Shown here piece by piece: positions 6,018-12,550 of a DNA stretch of 12,571 nt (positions are counted from its first letter, which is position 1; every line of letters starts with the position of its first letter). The notes under the pieces are model-generated. The model had not been told where the DNA came from. It did not search any database and was given only the letters and a program-made list of their open reading frames with translations. Position numbers and translations under genes: made by a program. The stretch comes from Bacteroidaceae bacterium (GTDB lineage Bacteria > Bacteroidota > Bacteroidia > Bacteroidales > Bacteroidaceae): NCBI GenBank assembly GCA_016284115.1, contig JAEEOD010000381.1, forward strand, positions 1-12,571. The letters are read 5' to 3'.

Positions 6018-7427
6018 CACAACTTTTGGTATTCTAAGTTTGGTGCCAACAGGCACATTATCGGGATCCTTAATAACGTCTCTATTGTACTCAACAATAA
6101 AGATATATTTTGGGTTGGAGTTGTAGTATTTTCTGGACAATGAAAAAAGAGTTTCGCCCTTCTGTAGTACATGCTCCTCTATTATCCCGTCAACCGCGTA
6201 TTCAACACCATTCAATTTAAATGTTGTTGGGCGTGCCTGGTTTTGCGTAGTCGATGGCTTGGATGTCGTAGGTTTTGCTGTAGTTGCTTGGGGAGCTGTT
6301 GGCTTTGCTGTCGTTGTTTGGGGTTGAGATGTAGCTGCAGGCACAGACTCCTCTCTTATTATAATAGGCTCTGTCACCTCTTTCTTTACAGGTATGGCAG
6401 TTTGTTGAATTTGCTCTTCTGCCGTTGTGAAAGAAACAGATGGAGCCTCTTCAGTTGACGTTTCCTCTACCCTCTCAGCTTGTTGTACCAAAGAGTTAAT
6501 TTGAGATGTTGGAGGTGACAATGGCTTTTCTTCTACTTTCGCCAAATCAGGATAATAGATATAAGCTATAATACCCAAGCAAATCATAATAGCAAGCACC
6601 GCAAGGAACATCAAATATGGTGTAGATGATCCTTCTGCTTTCTTGGATATTTCCTTGCGTTTTTCTTCTGACAATTTCAATGCCATCACTTCTTGTTGAT
6701 GGCTTACAGGCTGGTCTTTTTTCTTGATGGCTTCGTCGTCGAATATAGGTAGAATATTTACATTTGTAGACTCTTCAACAGCAGATTCTTCTGTTATAGG
6801 TCCCTCTTGTATCTGATCTTCCTTTGTAGGCTTTTTGGAAATAGATTCCTCTTCTGTCAATCTTTCATCTGCAACATGCTCTTCTATAATTGGTTCTTCT
6901 GTTGTTGGCACCTCAACTTCCGTTACTTCTTCAATTGGCTCTTCAGGCGTAGGCTCATCAATAATAGGCTCCCTTAATTCTTTTATTTCTTCTTGGACTA
7001 CGGGCTCTTCCGAAACAGTTTCAACTTTAACTGATGAATCGTCATCAAGTATATCATCTGACAGAGCATCAATGAGGTTTTCTTCTGGAGCGTCTATAGT
7101 TACGCCATCGGCCAATACCACTGTCTGAAAAGCTGAGAATGGTTTGTTGATAGCTTCTTTAATATTGTTATCAGGAGAAAAAGTGACTTTTGTATGCCCT
7201 TGTATTTCAAATCGTTCGCCAGTATTGACATTAATGCTTTCACGACTATCCACATCTATTAGTTTAAAAGTACCAAAGCCTTTAATCTTTACGTATTTGT
7301 CTTTCTCAAGTCCCTCTTCTATGACTGAGAAGAATTCTTTAATGAAAGTCTCGGCATCTTTTTTATTAATGCCATAGCTTTCAGCTAATTCGTCAGTAAG
7401 ATTCTGTATGTTTATTTTTTCGTTCAT
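6009..7427 (-). CDS. HU-fold, transmembrane and LysM domain fusion protein
   Basis: This 472-residue protein has five parts. Residues 1-95 are an HU/IHF fold (VKIKGFGTFKLIDVDSRES, then a beta-arm and a final helix). Residues about 110-225 are acidic and repetitive, rich in Glu, Pro and Thr (EEP and TEE units). Residues 271-292 form one membrane span (YLMFLAVLAIMICLGIIAYI), preceded by a basic Lys/Arg cluster. Residues 300-402 are a Pro/Thr/Gln-rich linker with repeated TTAKPT units. Residues about 418-468 are a LysM domain (VLQKGETLFSLSRKYY, then NVPVGTKLRIP). By the positive-inside rule the HU part should be cytoplasmic and the LysM part periplasmic. HU binds DNA and LysM binds peptidoglycan, so a DNA-to-wall tether is a reasonable inference. 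In the HU arm, the usual intercalating Pro (NPQTG) is Val67 (NVNTG). The start overlaps the upstream HU gene in ATGA. Confidence 0.88.
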   Translation of the reverse strand: MNEKINIQNLTDELAESYGINKKDAETFIKEFFSVIEEGLEKDKYVKIKGFGTFKLIDVDSRESINVNTGERFEIQGHTKVTFSPDNNIKEAINKPFSAFQTVVLADGVTIDAPEENLIDALSDDILDDDSSVKVETVSEEPVVQEEIKELREPIIDEPTPEEPIEEVTEVEVPTTEEPIIEEHVADERLTEEESISKKPTKEDQIQEGPITEESAVEESTNVNILPIFDDEAIKKKDQPVSHQQEVMALKLSEEKRKEISKKAEGSSTPYLMFLAVLAIMICLGIIAYIYYPDLAKVEEKPLSPPTSQINSLVQQAERVEETSTEEAPSVSFTTAEEQIQQTAIPVKKEVTEPIIIREESVPAATSQPQTTTAKPTAPQATTAKPTTSKPSTTQNQARPTTFKLNGVEYAVDGIIEEHVLQKGETLFSLSRKYYNSNPKYIFIVEYNRDVIKDPDNVPVGTKLRIPKVVKK

Positions 7428-7705
7428 TGTTTTTTGTTGAATTTTTCTTTCAATATGTTGCTTGGCCTAAAAGTAAGTACTAATTTTGGGGGTACCAGTA
7501 AACGTTGCTTTGAGACGGGGTTAACAGATATACGTTCTAATTTTTTTCTAACCTCAAATGCGCCAAAGTTCTGAATGGCAATACTATCGTTATTTTGCCA
7601 TTTTTCTGTCATAATTTGAGATAAAGTGAAAATAATATCAGCTACATCTCTGGACGATAATTCACTTTTACGAGACAATTCAGCAATAAAATCCTTGTTG
7701 TTCAC
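7424..7705 (-). CDS. HU/IHF family DNA-binding protein
   Basis: This 93-residue protein has the length and full fold of a single HU/IHF subunit: an N-terminal helical pair (MNNKDFIAELSRKSELS), the core FGAFEVRKKLER, a beta-arm with VNPVSKQ containing the intercalating Pro63, and TFRPSNILKEKF at the end. It should bind and bend DNA as a dimer. It starts with GTG at 7705; no ATG lies just upstream in frame, and the GTG start matches the family N-terminus exactly. The last 4 nt overlap the start of the HU-LysM gene, so the two are likely translated together. This subunit may be a dimer partner for the membrane-bound HU domain; that is inference. A weak -7-like element, TACCTTTA, lies at 7718-7725 in minus sense. 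The sequence is divergent from the main housekeeping HU, which is probably encoded elsewhere. Confidence 0.9.
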   Translation of the reverse strand: MNNKDFIAELSRKSELSSRDVADIIFTLSQIMTEKWQNNDSIAIQNFGAFEVRKKLERISVNPVSKQRLLVPPKLVLTFRPSNILKEKFNKKQ

Positions 7706-7751
7706 GGTATAAAGAAATAAAGGTATTACTATTTTCCGTGTGTGAAATTAC

Positions 7752-7777
7752 AGATTTCTTCGATAAAATGGAAATCT
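7752..7777 (-). repeat. Small inverted repeat between rimO and the HU gene
   Basis: AGATTTC at 7752-7758 and GAAATCT at 7771-7777 are perfect 7-bp complements around a 12-nt loop, beginning 13 nt after the rimO stop codon. In the minus-strand direction no T-run follows, so it is a poor intrinsic terminator. It could be a 3'-end processing hairpin of the ftsY-rimO transcript or chance in AT-rich DNA. Confidence 0.3.
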
Positions 7778-7790
7778 TTGGCAAAAAAAA

Positions 7791-9092
7791 TCACATAATT
7801 TGTCCAAAAAGATCATAATCTTCTGCAGAAGTAATTCTGACTTGACAGAAATCGCCTATTTGAACCTTTTTCCCGGTTTTTGCAATAAGCACTTCTGGAT
7901 CTACTTCAGGGGAGTCGAATTCAGAGCGACCAACATAGTATTCGTTTTCTTCTCTATCAATTATCACCTTTAACACCTGTCCCACCTTAGCATTGTTTAG
8001 TTCAGCAGATATTTCTTGCTGGATGGCCATCAGTTGATCGAGTCTACGCTGTTTAACCTCTTGTGGGATAGCGTCATCGTAATTGGAAGCAGCATAGGTG
8101 CCTTCTTCTTCAGAATAAGCGAAAGCTCCCATTCTGTCAAATTTCATGTCGTGTACGAATTGTTCAAGTTCTTCGAAATCCGCTTCTGTTTCGCCTGGAT
8201 GTCCCACCATAAGCGTTGTACGAATATGGATGCCTGGTACCTTTTTTCGCATGGTCTCAATGAGCTGATACGTTTCTGCTTTTGTAACATGGCGATGCAT
8301 AAGGTCCAGCATATGGTCACTGATGTGTTGTAAAGCTATGTCGAGATAGCGACAAATGTTTGAATGCTTGCACATGACTGTCAGCAGTTCGAGAGGGAAA
8401 TGAGAAGGATAGGCATAATGAAGTCTTATCCACTTTACACCTGTCACTTGTGCTATTCTGTCAACAAGTTCAGCTATCATCTGTTTTTGATAAAGGTCGA
8501 TGCCATAGTATGTAAGTTCCTGAGCAATGATTTGGAACTCTTTAACGCCCTGTGCCACCATATTTTCCACTTCTGCTAGTATATCCTCCATGGGACGAGA
8601 ATGATGAGGGCCTGTGATGATGGGAATAGCACAATAAGAGCAATGTCTATCGCATCCTTCTGATATCTTTAGGTAAGCATAGTGTTTAGGAGTCGTAAGC
8701 ATACGTTCACCCTGCAGTTCTTTGCGTTCTGCAGCGCCTAAATCCTGCAACAAACCGGTCCAGTCGAACTTGCCATAAAACTTGTCAACTTCAGGAATTT
8801 CTTCTTGTAGTTCTTCTCTGTATCTTTGTGAGAGACATCCCATTACATAAAGTTTAGAAAGCCTGCCCTCTTGTTTAGCTTGCACAAAATCCAATATCAT
8901 GTTTATGGACTCTTCCTTGGCATCGCCAATGAAGCCACAGGTGTTGATGACGGCAATCTTGGCTGTAGGATTTTCGGGGTCGTGGTTGGGAAAAAAACCA
9001 GAAGCACGCAACATGCCCATCAAATGCTCTGAATCTACAAGATTCTTCGAGCATCCTAAAGTAATGATATCGATATCCTTTTTCCCCATCAT
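7791..9092 (-). CDS. rimO: Ribosomal protein S12 methylthiotransferase RimO
   Basis: This 433-residue radical SAM enzyme adds a methylthio group to the conserved aspartate of ribosomal protein uS12. The N-terminal MTTase domain has its three cluster-binding cysteines C14 (LGCSKN), C52 (NTCGF) and C86 (MGCLS). The radical SAM motif is C147-x3-C151-x2-C154 (CDRHCSYC), and the TRAM domain fills about 370-433. LGCSKNLVDSE and CAIPIITGPHHSRP favour RimO over the tRNA enzyme MiaB, which usually has other residues there. The gene overlaps the ftsY stop by 4 nt (9089-9092). Two adjacent ATG codons occur at 9092 and 9089; the first is used here because it overlaps ftsY in the ATGA manner seen elsewhere in this window, but the second is equally possible and removes one residue. 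Confidence 0.96.
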   Translation of the reverse strand: MMGKKDIDIITLGCSKNLVDSEHLMGMLRASGFFPNHDPENPTAKIAVINTCGFIGDAKEESINMILDFVQAKQEGRLSKLYVMGCLSQRYREELQEEIPEVDKFYGKFDWTGLLQDLGAAERKELQGERMLTTPKHYAYLKISEGCDRHCSYCAIPIITGPHHSRPMEDILAEVENMVAQGVKEFQIIAQELTYYGIDLYQKQMIAELVDRIAQVTGVKWIRLHYAYPSHFPLELLTVMCKHSNICRYLDIALQHISDHMLDLMHRHVTKAETYQLIETMRKKVPGIHIRTTLMVGHPGETEADFEELEQFVHDMKFDRMGAFAYSEEEGTYAASNYDDAIPQEVKQRRLDQLMAIQQEISAELNNAKVGQVLKVIIDREENEYYVGRSEFDSPEVDPEVLIAKTGKKVQIGDFCQVRITSAEDYDLFGQIM

Positions 9093-10045
9093 TCGCCCCC
9101 AAACAGAGAATCAACGAACTCATCCCTGCGAAAGATTTGAAGGTCTTCCATTCCTTCACCTAATCCAATGTATTTTACAGGGATCTTGAACTGATCGGAA
9201 ATACCTATGACTACACCTCCTTTAGCCGTACCATCCAGCTTTGTCACAGCCATAGATGTTACTTCTGTAGCCTTGGTAAATTGCTTCGCCTGTTCAAAAG
9301 CATTTTGTCCTGTAGAGCCATCAAGCACCAGTAGTACTTCTTGAGGCGCTTCAGGCACTATCTTTTTCATGACATTTTTGATTTTGGTGAGTTCGTTCAT
9401 CAAGCCAATCTTATTATGCAATCGACCTGCTGTATCAATAATCACCACGTCGGCATCATTGGAAACAGCAGAGCTCAAGGTGTCATATGCTACAGAGGCT
9501 GGGTCTGATCCCATTTGTTGCTTAATGACTGGAACACCCACACGTTCCCCCCAGATTTGCAGTTGTTCAATGGCTGCTGCCCTGAAAGTGTCAGCAGCTC
9601 CAAGGAAAACCTTCTTACCAGCTTTCTTAAACTGATAAGCAATCTTGCCAATGGTAGTGGTCTTACCTACCCCATTAACACCTACTACCATAATTACATA
9701 TGGTTTTGTCTGGAGGGGCGCTTCAAAATCGTCCACATCATCAGTGTTATTTTCGATTAGCAAAGCAGAAATTTCCGACCTCAGTATGTTATTGAGTTCG
9801 GATGTATTCATATATTTATCCTGCGCAACACGTTGTTCTATACGTTCAATGATTTTCAATGTAGTTTCTACACCCACATCAGAGGTAATGAGAACTTCCT
9901 CCAAGTCGTCGAGCACTTCATCGTCCACCTTCGATTTGCCAGCCACTGCGCGTGCCAATTTGCCAAACACACTCTCTTTGGTTTTCTGCAAGCCTTTATC
10001 TAATGTCTCTTTCTTCTCCTTAGAAAATAATCCAAAAAATCCCAT
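9089..10045 (-). CDS. ftsY: Signal recognition particle receptor FtsY
   Basis: This 318-residue SRP GTPase receives ribosome-nascent chain-SRP complexes at the inner membrane. It contains the helical N domain (about 20-100) and the G domain with G1 GVNGVGKTT (122-130), the DTFRAAA segment (152-158), G3 DTAGR (204-208) and G4 TKLD (268-271). The closing GLGEGMEDLQIF motif is diagnostic of SRP GTPases. At this length it is essentially an NG-domain FtsY: the long acidic A domain found in Escherichia coli is missing. The amphipathic start MGFFGLFSKEKKE can serve as membrane-targeting helix. It follows the terminator after the DUF4295 gene and has its own promoter candidate. It overlaps rimO by 4 nt, so the two probably form one transcript. 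Confidence 0.97.
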   Translation of the reverse strand: MGFFGLFSKEKKETLDKGLQKTKESVFGKLARAVAGKSKVDDEVLDDLEEVLITSDVGVETTLKIIERIEQRVAQDKYMNTSELNNILRSEISALLIENNTDDVDDFEAPLQTKPYVIMVVGVNGVGKTTTIGKIAYQFKKAGKKVFLGAADTFRAAAIEQLQIWGERVGVPVIKQQMGSDPASVAYDTLSSAVSNDADVVIIDTAGRLHNKIGLMNELTKIKNVMKKIVPEAPQEVLLVLDGSTGQNAFEQAKQFTKATEVTSMAVTKLDGTAKGGVVIGISDQFKIPVKYIGLGEGMEDLQIFRRDEFVDSLFGGE

Positions 10046-10068
10046 ATCTCCATATTATATATTTGCTA

Positions 10069-10100
10069 CAAAGATATACAATTCTCTAAACATAAGCAAT
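10069..10100 (-). promoter_or_regulatory. Candidate promoter of ftsY-rimO
   Basis: In minus sense, TATCTTTG at 10069-10076 matches TAnnTTTG exactly, and ATTG at 10097-10100 lies 20 bp upstream, the expected -33 spacing. It directly follows the intrinsic terminator of the ribosomal-protein unit and would give a leader of about 15-20 nt before the ftsY ATG at 10045. The location and spacing are both what an independent promoter needs. Confidence 0.55.
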
Positions 10101-10138
10101 AAAAAAGCTCCCTTACTAATACTTGTAAGGAAGCTTTT
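10099..10138 (-). terminator. Rho-independent terminator after the DUF4295 gene
   Basis: Arms 10125-10138 and 10103-10116 form a 14-bp stem around an 8-nt loop. In the minus transcript the only non-Watson-Crick position is a U-G pair, and a run of six T closes the structure. On the plus strand the same site has one A-C mismatch but is followed by TTTTAT, so it might also stop antisense transcription. It lies about 30 nt after the DUF4295 stop. Confidence 0.85.
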
Positions 10139-10169
10139 ATATATTATCAGTAAAAAGAAGCTCAGTTGT

Positions 10170-10328
10170 TTATTTTTTGAAGAAATCCTGTACCTTCTCA
10201 TTCTGTACCATCTGCTCATCGAAGATATAAGCACCAGTCTTAGGTGACTTAACCATCTTGATTACCTTGGAATATGCGCGACCCTCTTTAGAGCCTGTCT
10301 GCAATGTTGCGACTGTTTTCTTTGCCAT
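10170..10328 (-). CDS. DUF4295 small basic protein (possible ribosomal protein bL38)
   Basis: This 52-codon gene begins with ATG at 10328 and ends with TAA at 10170-10172. The protein begins MAKKTVATLQTGSKEGRAYS, is rich in Lys, and ends VQDFFKK. This is the DUF4295 family, nearly confined to Bacteroidetes and regularly placed after rpmB and rpmG. The size, basic charge and linkage suggest a ribosome component. From memory, a cryo-EM structure of the Flavobacterium johnsoniae ribosome revealed an extra large-subunit protein named bL38, which I believe is this family; I cannot confirm that here. It starts 14 nt after rpmG and is followed by a strong terminator, so it is the last gene of the unit. 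It is easy to miss because of its length. Confidence 0.9.
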   Translation of the reverse strand: MAKKTVATLQTGSKEGRAYSKVIKMVKSPKTGAYIFDEQMVQNEKVQDFFKK

Positions 10329-10342
10329 GGTAGTATTCTAAT

Positions 10343-10531
10343 TTATTTAATTTCCTTATGTACTGTCATTCTCTTGAGAATAGGATTGTACTTCTTCAGT
10401 TCCAGTCTCTCAGGAGTATTTTTCTTATTCTTAGTAGTGATGTAGCGAGAAGTACCGGGCAGACCGCTGTCCTTCATCTCAGTGCATTCAAGGATAACCT
10501 GCACTCTATCGCCTTTTGATTTCTTTGCCAT
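10343..10531 (-). CDS. rpmG: 50S ribosomal protein bL33
   Basis: This 62-residue basic protein has the bL33 pattern: [14 protein letters not shown] near the start, then [23 protein letters not shown], the signature region of the family. It has a single cysteine and lacks the paired CxxC motifs, so it is the zinc-independent form. It is a component of the large ribosomal subunit near the tRNA exit site. It begins 22 nt after rpmB and ends 14 nt before the DUF4295 gene, so all three are probably one transcript. The length is slightly above the common 50-55 residues but normal for Bacteroidetes. Confidence 0.97.
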   Translation of the reverse strand: MAKKSKGDRVQVILECTEMKDSGLPGTSRYITTKNKKNTPERLELKKYNPILKRMTVHKEIK

Positions 10532-10553
10532 AACTTCTTTTCCCCTTTAAATG

Positions 10554-10814
10554 TTAACCAATCACTTTAATATCTTTCCAATCGCAATAGCCCTTCTCGA
10601 CAGCCTGTTTCAAAGCAGCATCCAGGCCCATCTTATTGATTGTTCTCAAACCGTTAGCGCTCAGCTTCAGGCTAATCCAGCAGTCCTGCTCTACATAGTA
10701 GAACTTTTTTGTAAACAAGTTCACATCAAATGTTCTCTTAGTTCTTCTCTTTGAGTGTGAAACATTGTTGCCAATCATGGCTTTCTTTCCCGTAATTTGA
10801 CAAATCTTTGACAT
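10554..10814 (-). CDS. rpmB: 50S ribosomal protein bL28
   Basis: This 86-residue protein starts [20 protein letters not shown] and continues with [13 protein letters not shown], the standard bL28 opening. The middle has [16 protein letters not shown], another family hallmark. It is a structural protein of the large subunit. It is the first gene of the rpmB-rpmG-DUF4295 unit and has a promoter candidate about 55 nt upstream. Only one zinc-type cysteine pair member remains, so it is the zinc-free form. The ATG at 10814 is supported by the family N-terminus. Confidence 0.97.
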   Translation of the reverse strand: MSKICQITGKKAMIGNNVSHSKRRTKRTFDVNLFTKKFYYVEQDCWISLKLSANGLRTINKMGLDAALKQAVEKGYCDWKDIKVIG

Positions 10815-10866
10815 TTTATCTTATCTTTTTAATTAGCAAATTTTGATGGTTTCACCAAACAGGCTG

Positions 10867-10897
10867 CAAAGTAACTACTTTTTTTCTTATCCACCAA
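10867..10897 (-). promoter_or_regulatory. Candidate promoter of rpmB-rpmG-DUF4295
   Basis: In minus sense, TTACTTTG at 10867-10874 matches the -7 consensus TAnnTTTG at all fixed positions but one (T for A at the second base). TTGG at 10894-10897 lies 19 bp upstream as a partial -33 element. The predicted leader is about 45-50 nt. The 120-nt gap between cinA and rpmB is otherwise AT-rich, with no clear intrinsic terminator for cinA, so read-through from tsaD-cinA remains possible. Confidence 0.45.
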
Positions 10898-10934
10898 GTT
10901 TTTAAGCAAATAATTCTCGTTTTTCTTCCTTTTT

Positions 10935-11408
10935 TTATGATTTCAAGAGTTCTGATAGCAAATTAACGGCTTTCTTGATAGCTTTTTCTATGTTTTTCAG
11001 TCTTCCTTCGTCACCTTCCTGCTTGAAGGTGACTATCTTTTCACCCCAAGCAGCAGCAATCCAGATGGTGCCAACAGGTTTTCCTGGTTCTTCTCCTCCG
11101 GGACCAGCTATGCCAGTGGTAGCCATCGCACAATCGGTTTTAAGCGATTTCATCGCTCCTTTTACCATTTCTATAACCGTTTGCTCGCTAACTACACCAT
11201 ATTTATATATAGTATCGGGATTTACACCCAACAATTCTTCCTTTACATCATTCTGGTAAGATACGATTCCTCCTCGCACATAGGCAGAACTACCTGCTAT
11301 AGACGTAAGTCGGGCAGCAATTCCCCCACCCGTACAACTTTCAGCAGTTGAAACTGTAAGGCCTTTATCAATAAGTAGTTTTCCCAGCCTTTTTTGAATG
11401 CTTTCCAT
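10935..11408 (-). CDS. pncC: CinA C-terminal domain protein (nicotinamide-nucleotide amidase type)
   Basis: This 157-residue cytoplasmic protein matches the stand-alone CinA C-terminal domain, the PncC type that deamidates nicotinamide mononucleotide to nicotinate mononucleotide in NAD recycling. Visible motifs are [15 protein letters not shown] with the likely catalytic S24, SYQNDVK with Y51 and K56, and [11 protein letters not shown] (96-105) for the phosphate or nucleotide site. The N-terminal molybdopterin-binding-like domain of full-length CinA is absent, as in many PncC proteins, and no remnant of it is visible upstream. The gene lies 50 nt after tsaD. The activity is inferred from motif conservation; annotation pipelines often call it CinA family protein. 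Confidence 0.9.
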   Translation of the reverse strand: MESIQKRLGKLLIDKGLTVSTAESCTGGGIAARLTSIAGSSAYVRGGIVSYQNDVKEELLGVNPDTIYKYGVVSEQTVIEMVKGAMKSLKTDCAMATTGIAGPGGEEPGKPVGTIWIAAAWGEKIVTFKQEGDEGRLKNIEKAIKKAVNLLSELLKS

Positions 11409-11432
11409 ATAACAATTCTAAAAGAGTTAGTA

Positions 11433-11457
11433 AATAATCATCACGTGAGGGATTATT
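11433..11457. repeat. Dyad with CACGTG core between tsaD and cinA
   Basis: AATAATC (11433-11439) and GATTATT (11451-11457) flank the perfect 8-bp palindrome TCACGTGA (11441-11448). A second CACGTG lies about 25 nt away, inside the end of tsaD (11470-11475). The site fills half of the 50-nt gap. It could be a weak hairpin ending tsaD messages, as the minus strand continues with ATTT only, or a protein-binding dyad ahead of cinA. The sequence does not decide. Confidence 0.35.
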
Positions 11458-11458
11458 A

Positions 11459-12478
11459 TTATATGCTCACACGTGAATAAGCTGGGGCATCAATAGGACA
11501 AAATTCTTTGTCTTGATATTTGTAATAACCAGAAATGGCAATCATAGCAGCGTTATCAGTAGTATAGCTAAACTTAGGAATAAATATCTTCCAACCGAAA
11601 CGTTTAGCATGATCATGAAAAGCATTACGTAAGCCATTATTGGCAGACACACCTCCTGCTAATGCAACTTCCTTGATTTTATATTGTTTAGCTGCTTTAC
11701 GAAGTTTATCCATTAATATATCGACAATAGTTGCCTCTAAAGAAGCTGCCAAGTCTGTTTTGTGATGTTCGATAAAGTCGGGATCATCCTTTAGCCACTC
11801 TTTCAAAGAATACAAGAAAGAGGTCTTCAATCCGCTGAAACTATAATCTAGTCCTGGAATATGCGGCTTACTGAAAGTGAAGGCATTAGGATTTCCCTGA
11901 CGGGCCAATTTGTCAATGATAGGTCCACCTGGATAGCCTAATCCCATCACCTTAGAGCACTTGTCAATAGCCTCTCCTGCAGCGTCATCAATAGTTTGTC
12001 CTAAAATTTCCATATCATTGTATGCTTTAACCAACACTATTTGAGAATTACCGCCTGATACTAACAGACAGAGGAAAGGAAACTGAGGTCGACCACTATC
12101 TTCACCTTCTTCTTTAATGAAATTGGCTAACACGTGTCCAGTCAAATGATTGACATCTATAAGAGGAATACGTAACGAACAAGCTAAACCCTTTGCAAAA
12201 GACACACCTACCAACAATGAGCCCATGAGGCCCGGGCCTCTAGTAAAGGCAATGGCACTCAACTTTTCCTTACTTACTCCTGCCCTTTTTAACGCCTCAT
12301 GAACTACTGGCACGATGTTTTGCTGATGAGCCCTTGACGCCAATTCTGGCACCACACCTCCATAAGATTCATGAACAGCCTGACTAGCTACGACATTAGA
12401 CAGCAAGTAGCCGTCTTTTATGATAGCCGCAGAAGTGTCGTCACACGATGACTCAATTCCCAAAATAACAGTACTCAT
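11459..12478 (-). CDS. tsaD: tRNA N6-adenosine threonylcarbamoyltransferase TsaD
   Basis: This 339-residue protein of the Kae1/Qri7/YgjD family transfers the threonylcarbamoyl group to A37 of ANN-reading tRNAs, working with TsaB and TsaE. It has the ASKHA-type fold start GIESSCDDT (7-15), the metal-binding histidines H111 and H115 in HLTGH, the nucleotide loop LVSGGNSQ (139-146), GYPGGP (181-186), LAGGVSANNGLR (273-284) and the metal ligand D308 in TTDNAAM. Length is normal and both ends fit the family. It is the most upstream gene in the window. The start at 12478 gives the conserved N-terminus, and a -7 element lies 24 nt before it. It is probably co-transcribed with cinA. Confidence 0.97.
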   Translation of the reverse strand: MSTVILGIESSCDDTSAAIIKDGYLLSNVVASQAVHESYGGVVPELASRAHQQNIVPVVHEALKRAGVSKEKLSAIAFTRGPGLMGSLLVGVSFAKGLACSLRIPLIDVNHLTGHVLANFIKEEGEDSGRPQFPFLCLLVSGGNSQIVLVKAYNDMEILGQTIDDAAGEAIDKCSKVMGLGYPGGPIIDKLARQGNPNAFTFSKPHIPGLDYSFSGLKTSFLYSLKEWLKDDPDFIEHHKTDLAASLEATIVDILMDKLRKAAKQYKIKEVALAGGVSANNGLRNAFHDHAKRFGWKIFIPKFSYTTDNAAMIAISGYYKYQDKEFCPIDAPAYSRVSI

Positions 12479-12501
12479 AGGTTATTTTTCATTTTGCGGT
12501 A

Positions 12502-12509
12502 CAAAATTA
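12502..12509 (-). promoter_or_regulatory. Candidate -7 element of tsaD
   Basis: TAATTTTG in minus sense matches TAnnTTTG. It would place the transcript start about 15-20 nt before the tsaD ATG at 12478. No convincing TTTG lies 19-21 bp upstream, so the call rests on the -7 box and position. Confidence 0.4.
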
Positions 12510-12542
12510 GTGATAAAGTAGCAATCATTTCATTAAAATGAG

Positions 12543-12550
12543 TAATTTTG
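12543..12550 (+). promoter_or_regulatory. Candidate -7 element for a divergent gene beyond the window
   Basis: TAATTTTG in plus sense matches TAnnTTTG and faces away from tsaD. No plus-strand gene is visible before the window ends 21 nt later, so the element can only be tested with the adjoining sequence. The -33 element is weak. Confidence 0.25.

Noticed and set aside
6230..6330. Short tandem-like repeats considered as a CRISPR or VNTR array
   Set aside because: They are imperfect in-frame repeats encoding the TTAKPT-type linker; there are no unique spacers or conserved direct repeats.
6171..6458. Plus-strand Cys/Arg-rich open frame
   Set aside because: It is antisense to the repetitive Pro/Thr/Ala/Lys linker of the HU-LysM gene; its Cys spacing follows that repeat and not a zinc-binding or toxin pattern.
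7741..7790. Run of eight A (T on the minus strand) after the rimO stop, considered as a terminator
   Set aside because: No stable hairpin precedes the T-run in the minus direction; the nearby hairpin at 7752-7777 comes after it and lacks its own T-run.
9089..9092. Possible frameshift joining ftsY and rimO
   Set aside because: Both proteins are complete with family-typical ends; the ATGA overlap is ordinary translational coupling.
9645..10247. 200-codon plus-strand open frame
   Set aside because: It lies opposite ftsY, crosses the terminator and enters the DUF4295 gene. The real minus-strand genes explain the coding signal.
10935..11408. cinA as a truncated pseudogene lacking its N-terminal domain
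   Set aside because: The 157-residue stand-alone C-terminal form is a common functional type with intact S24, Y51 and K56, and no remnant of the missing domain lies upstream.
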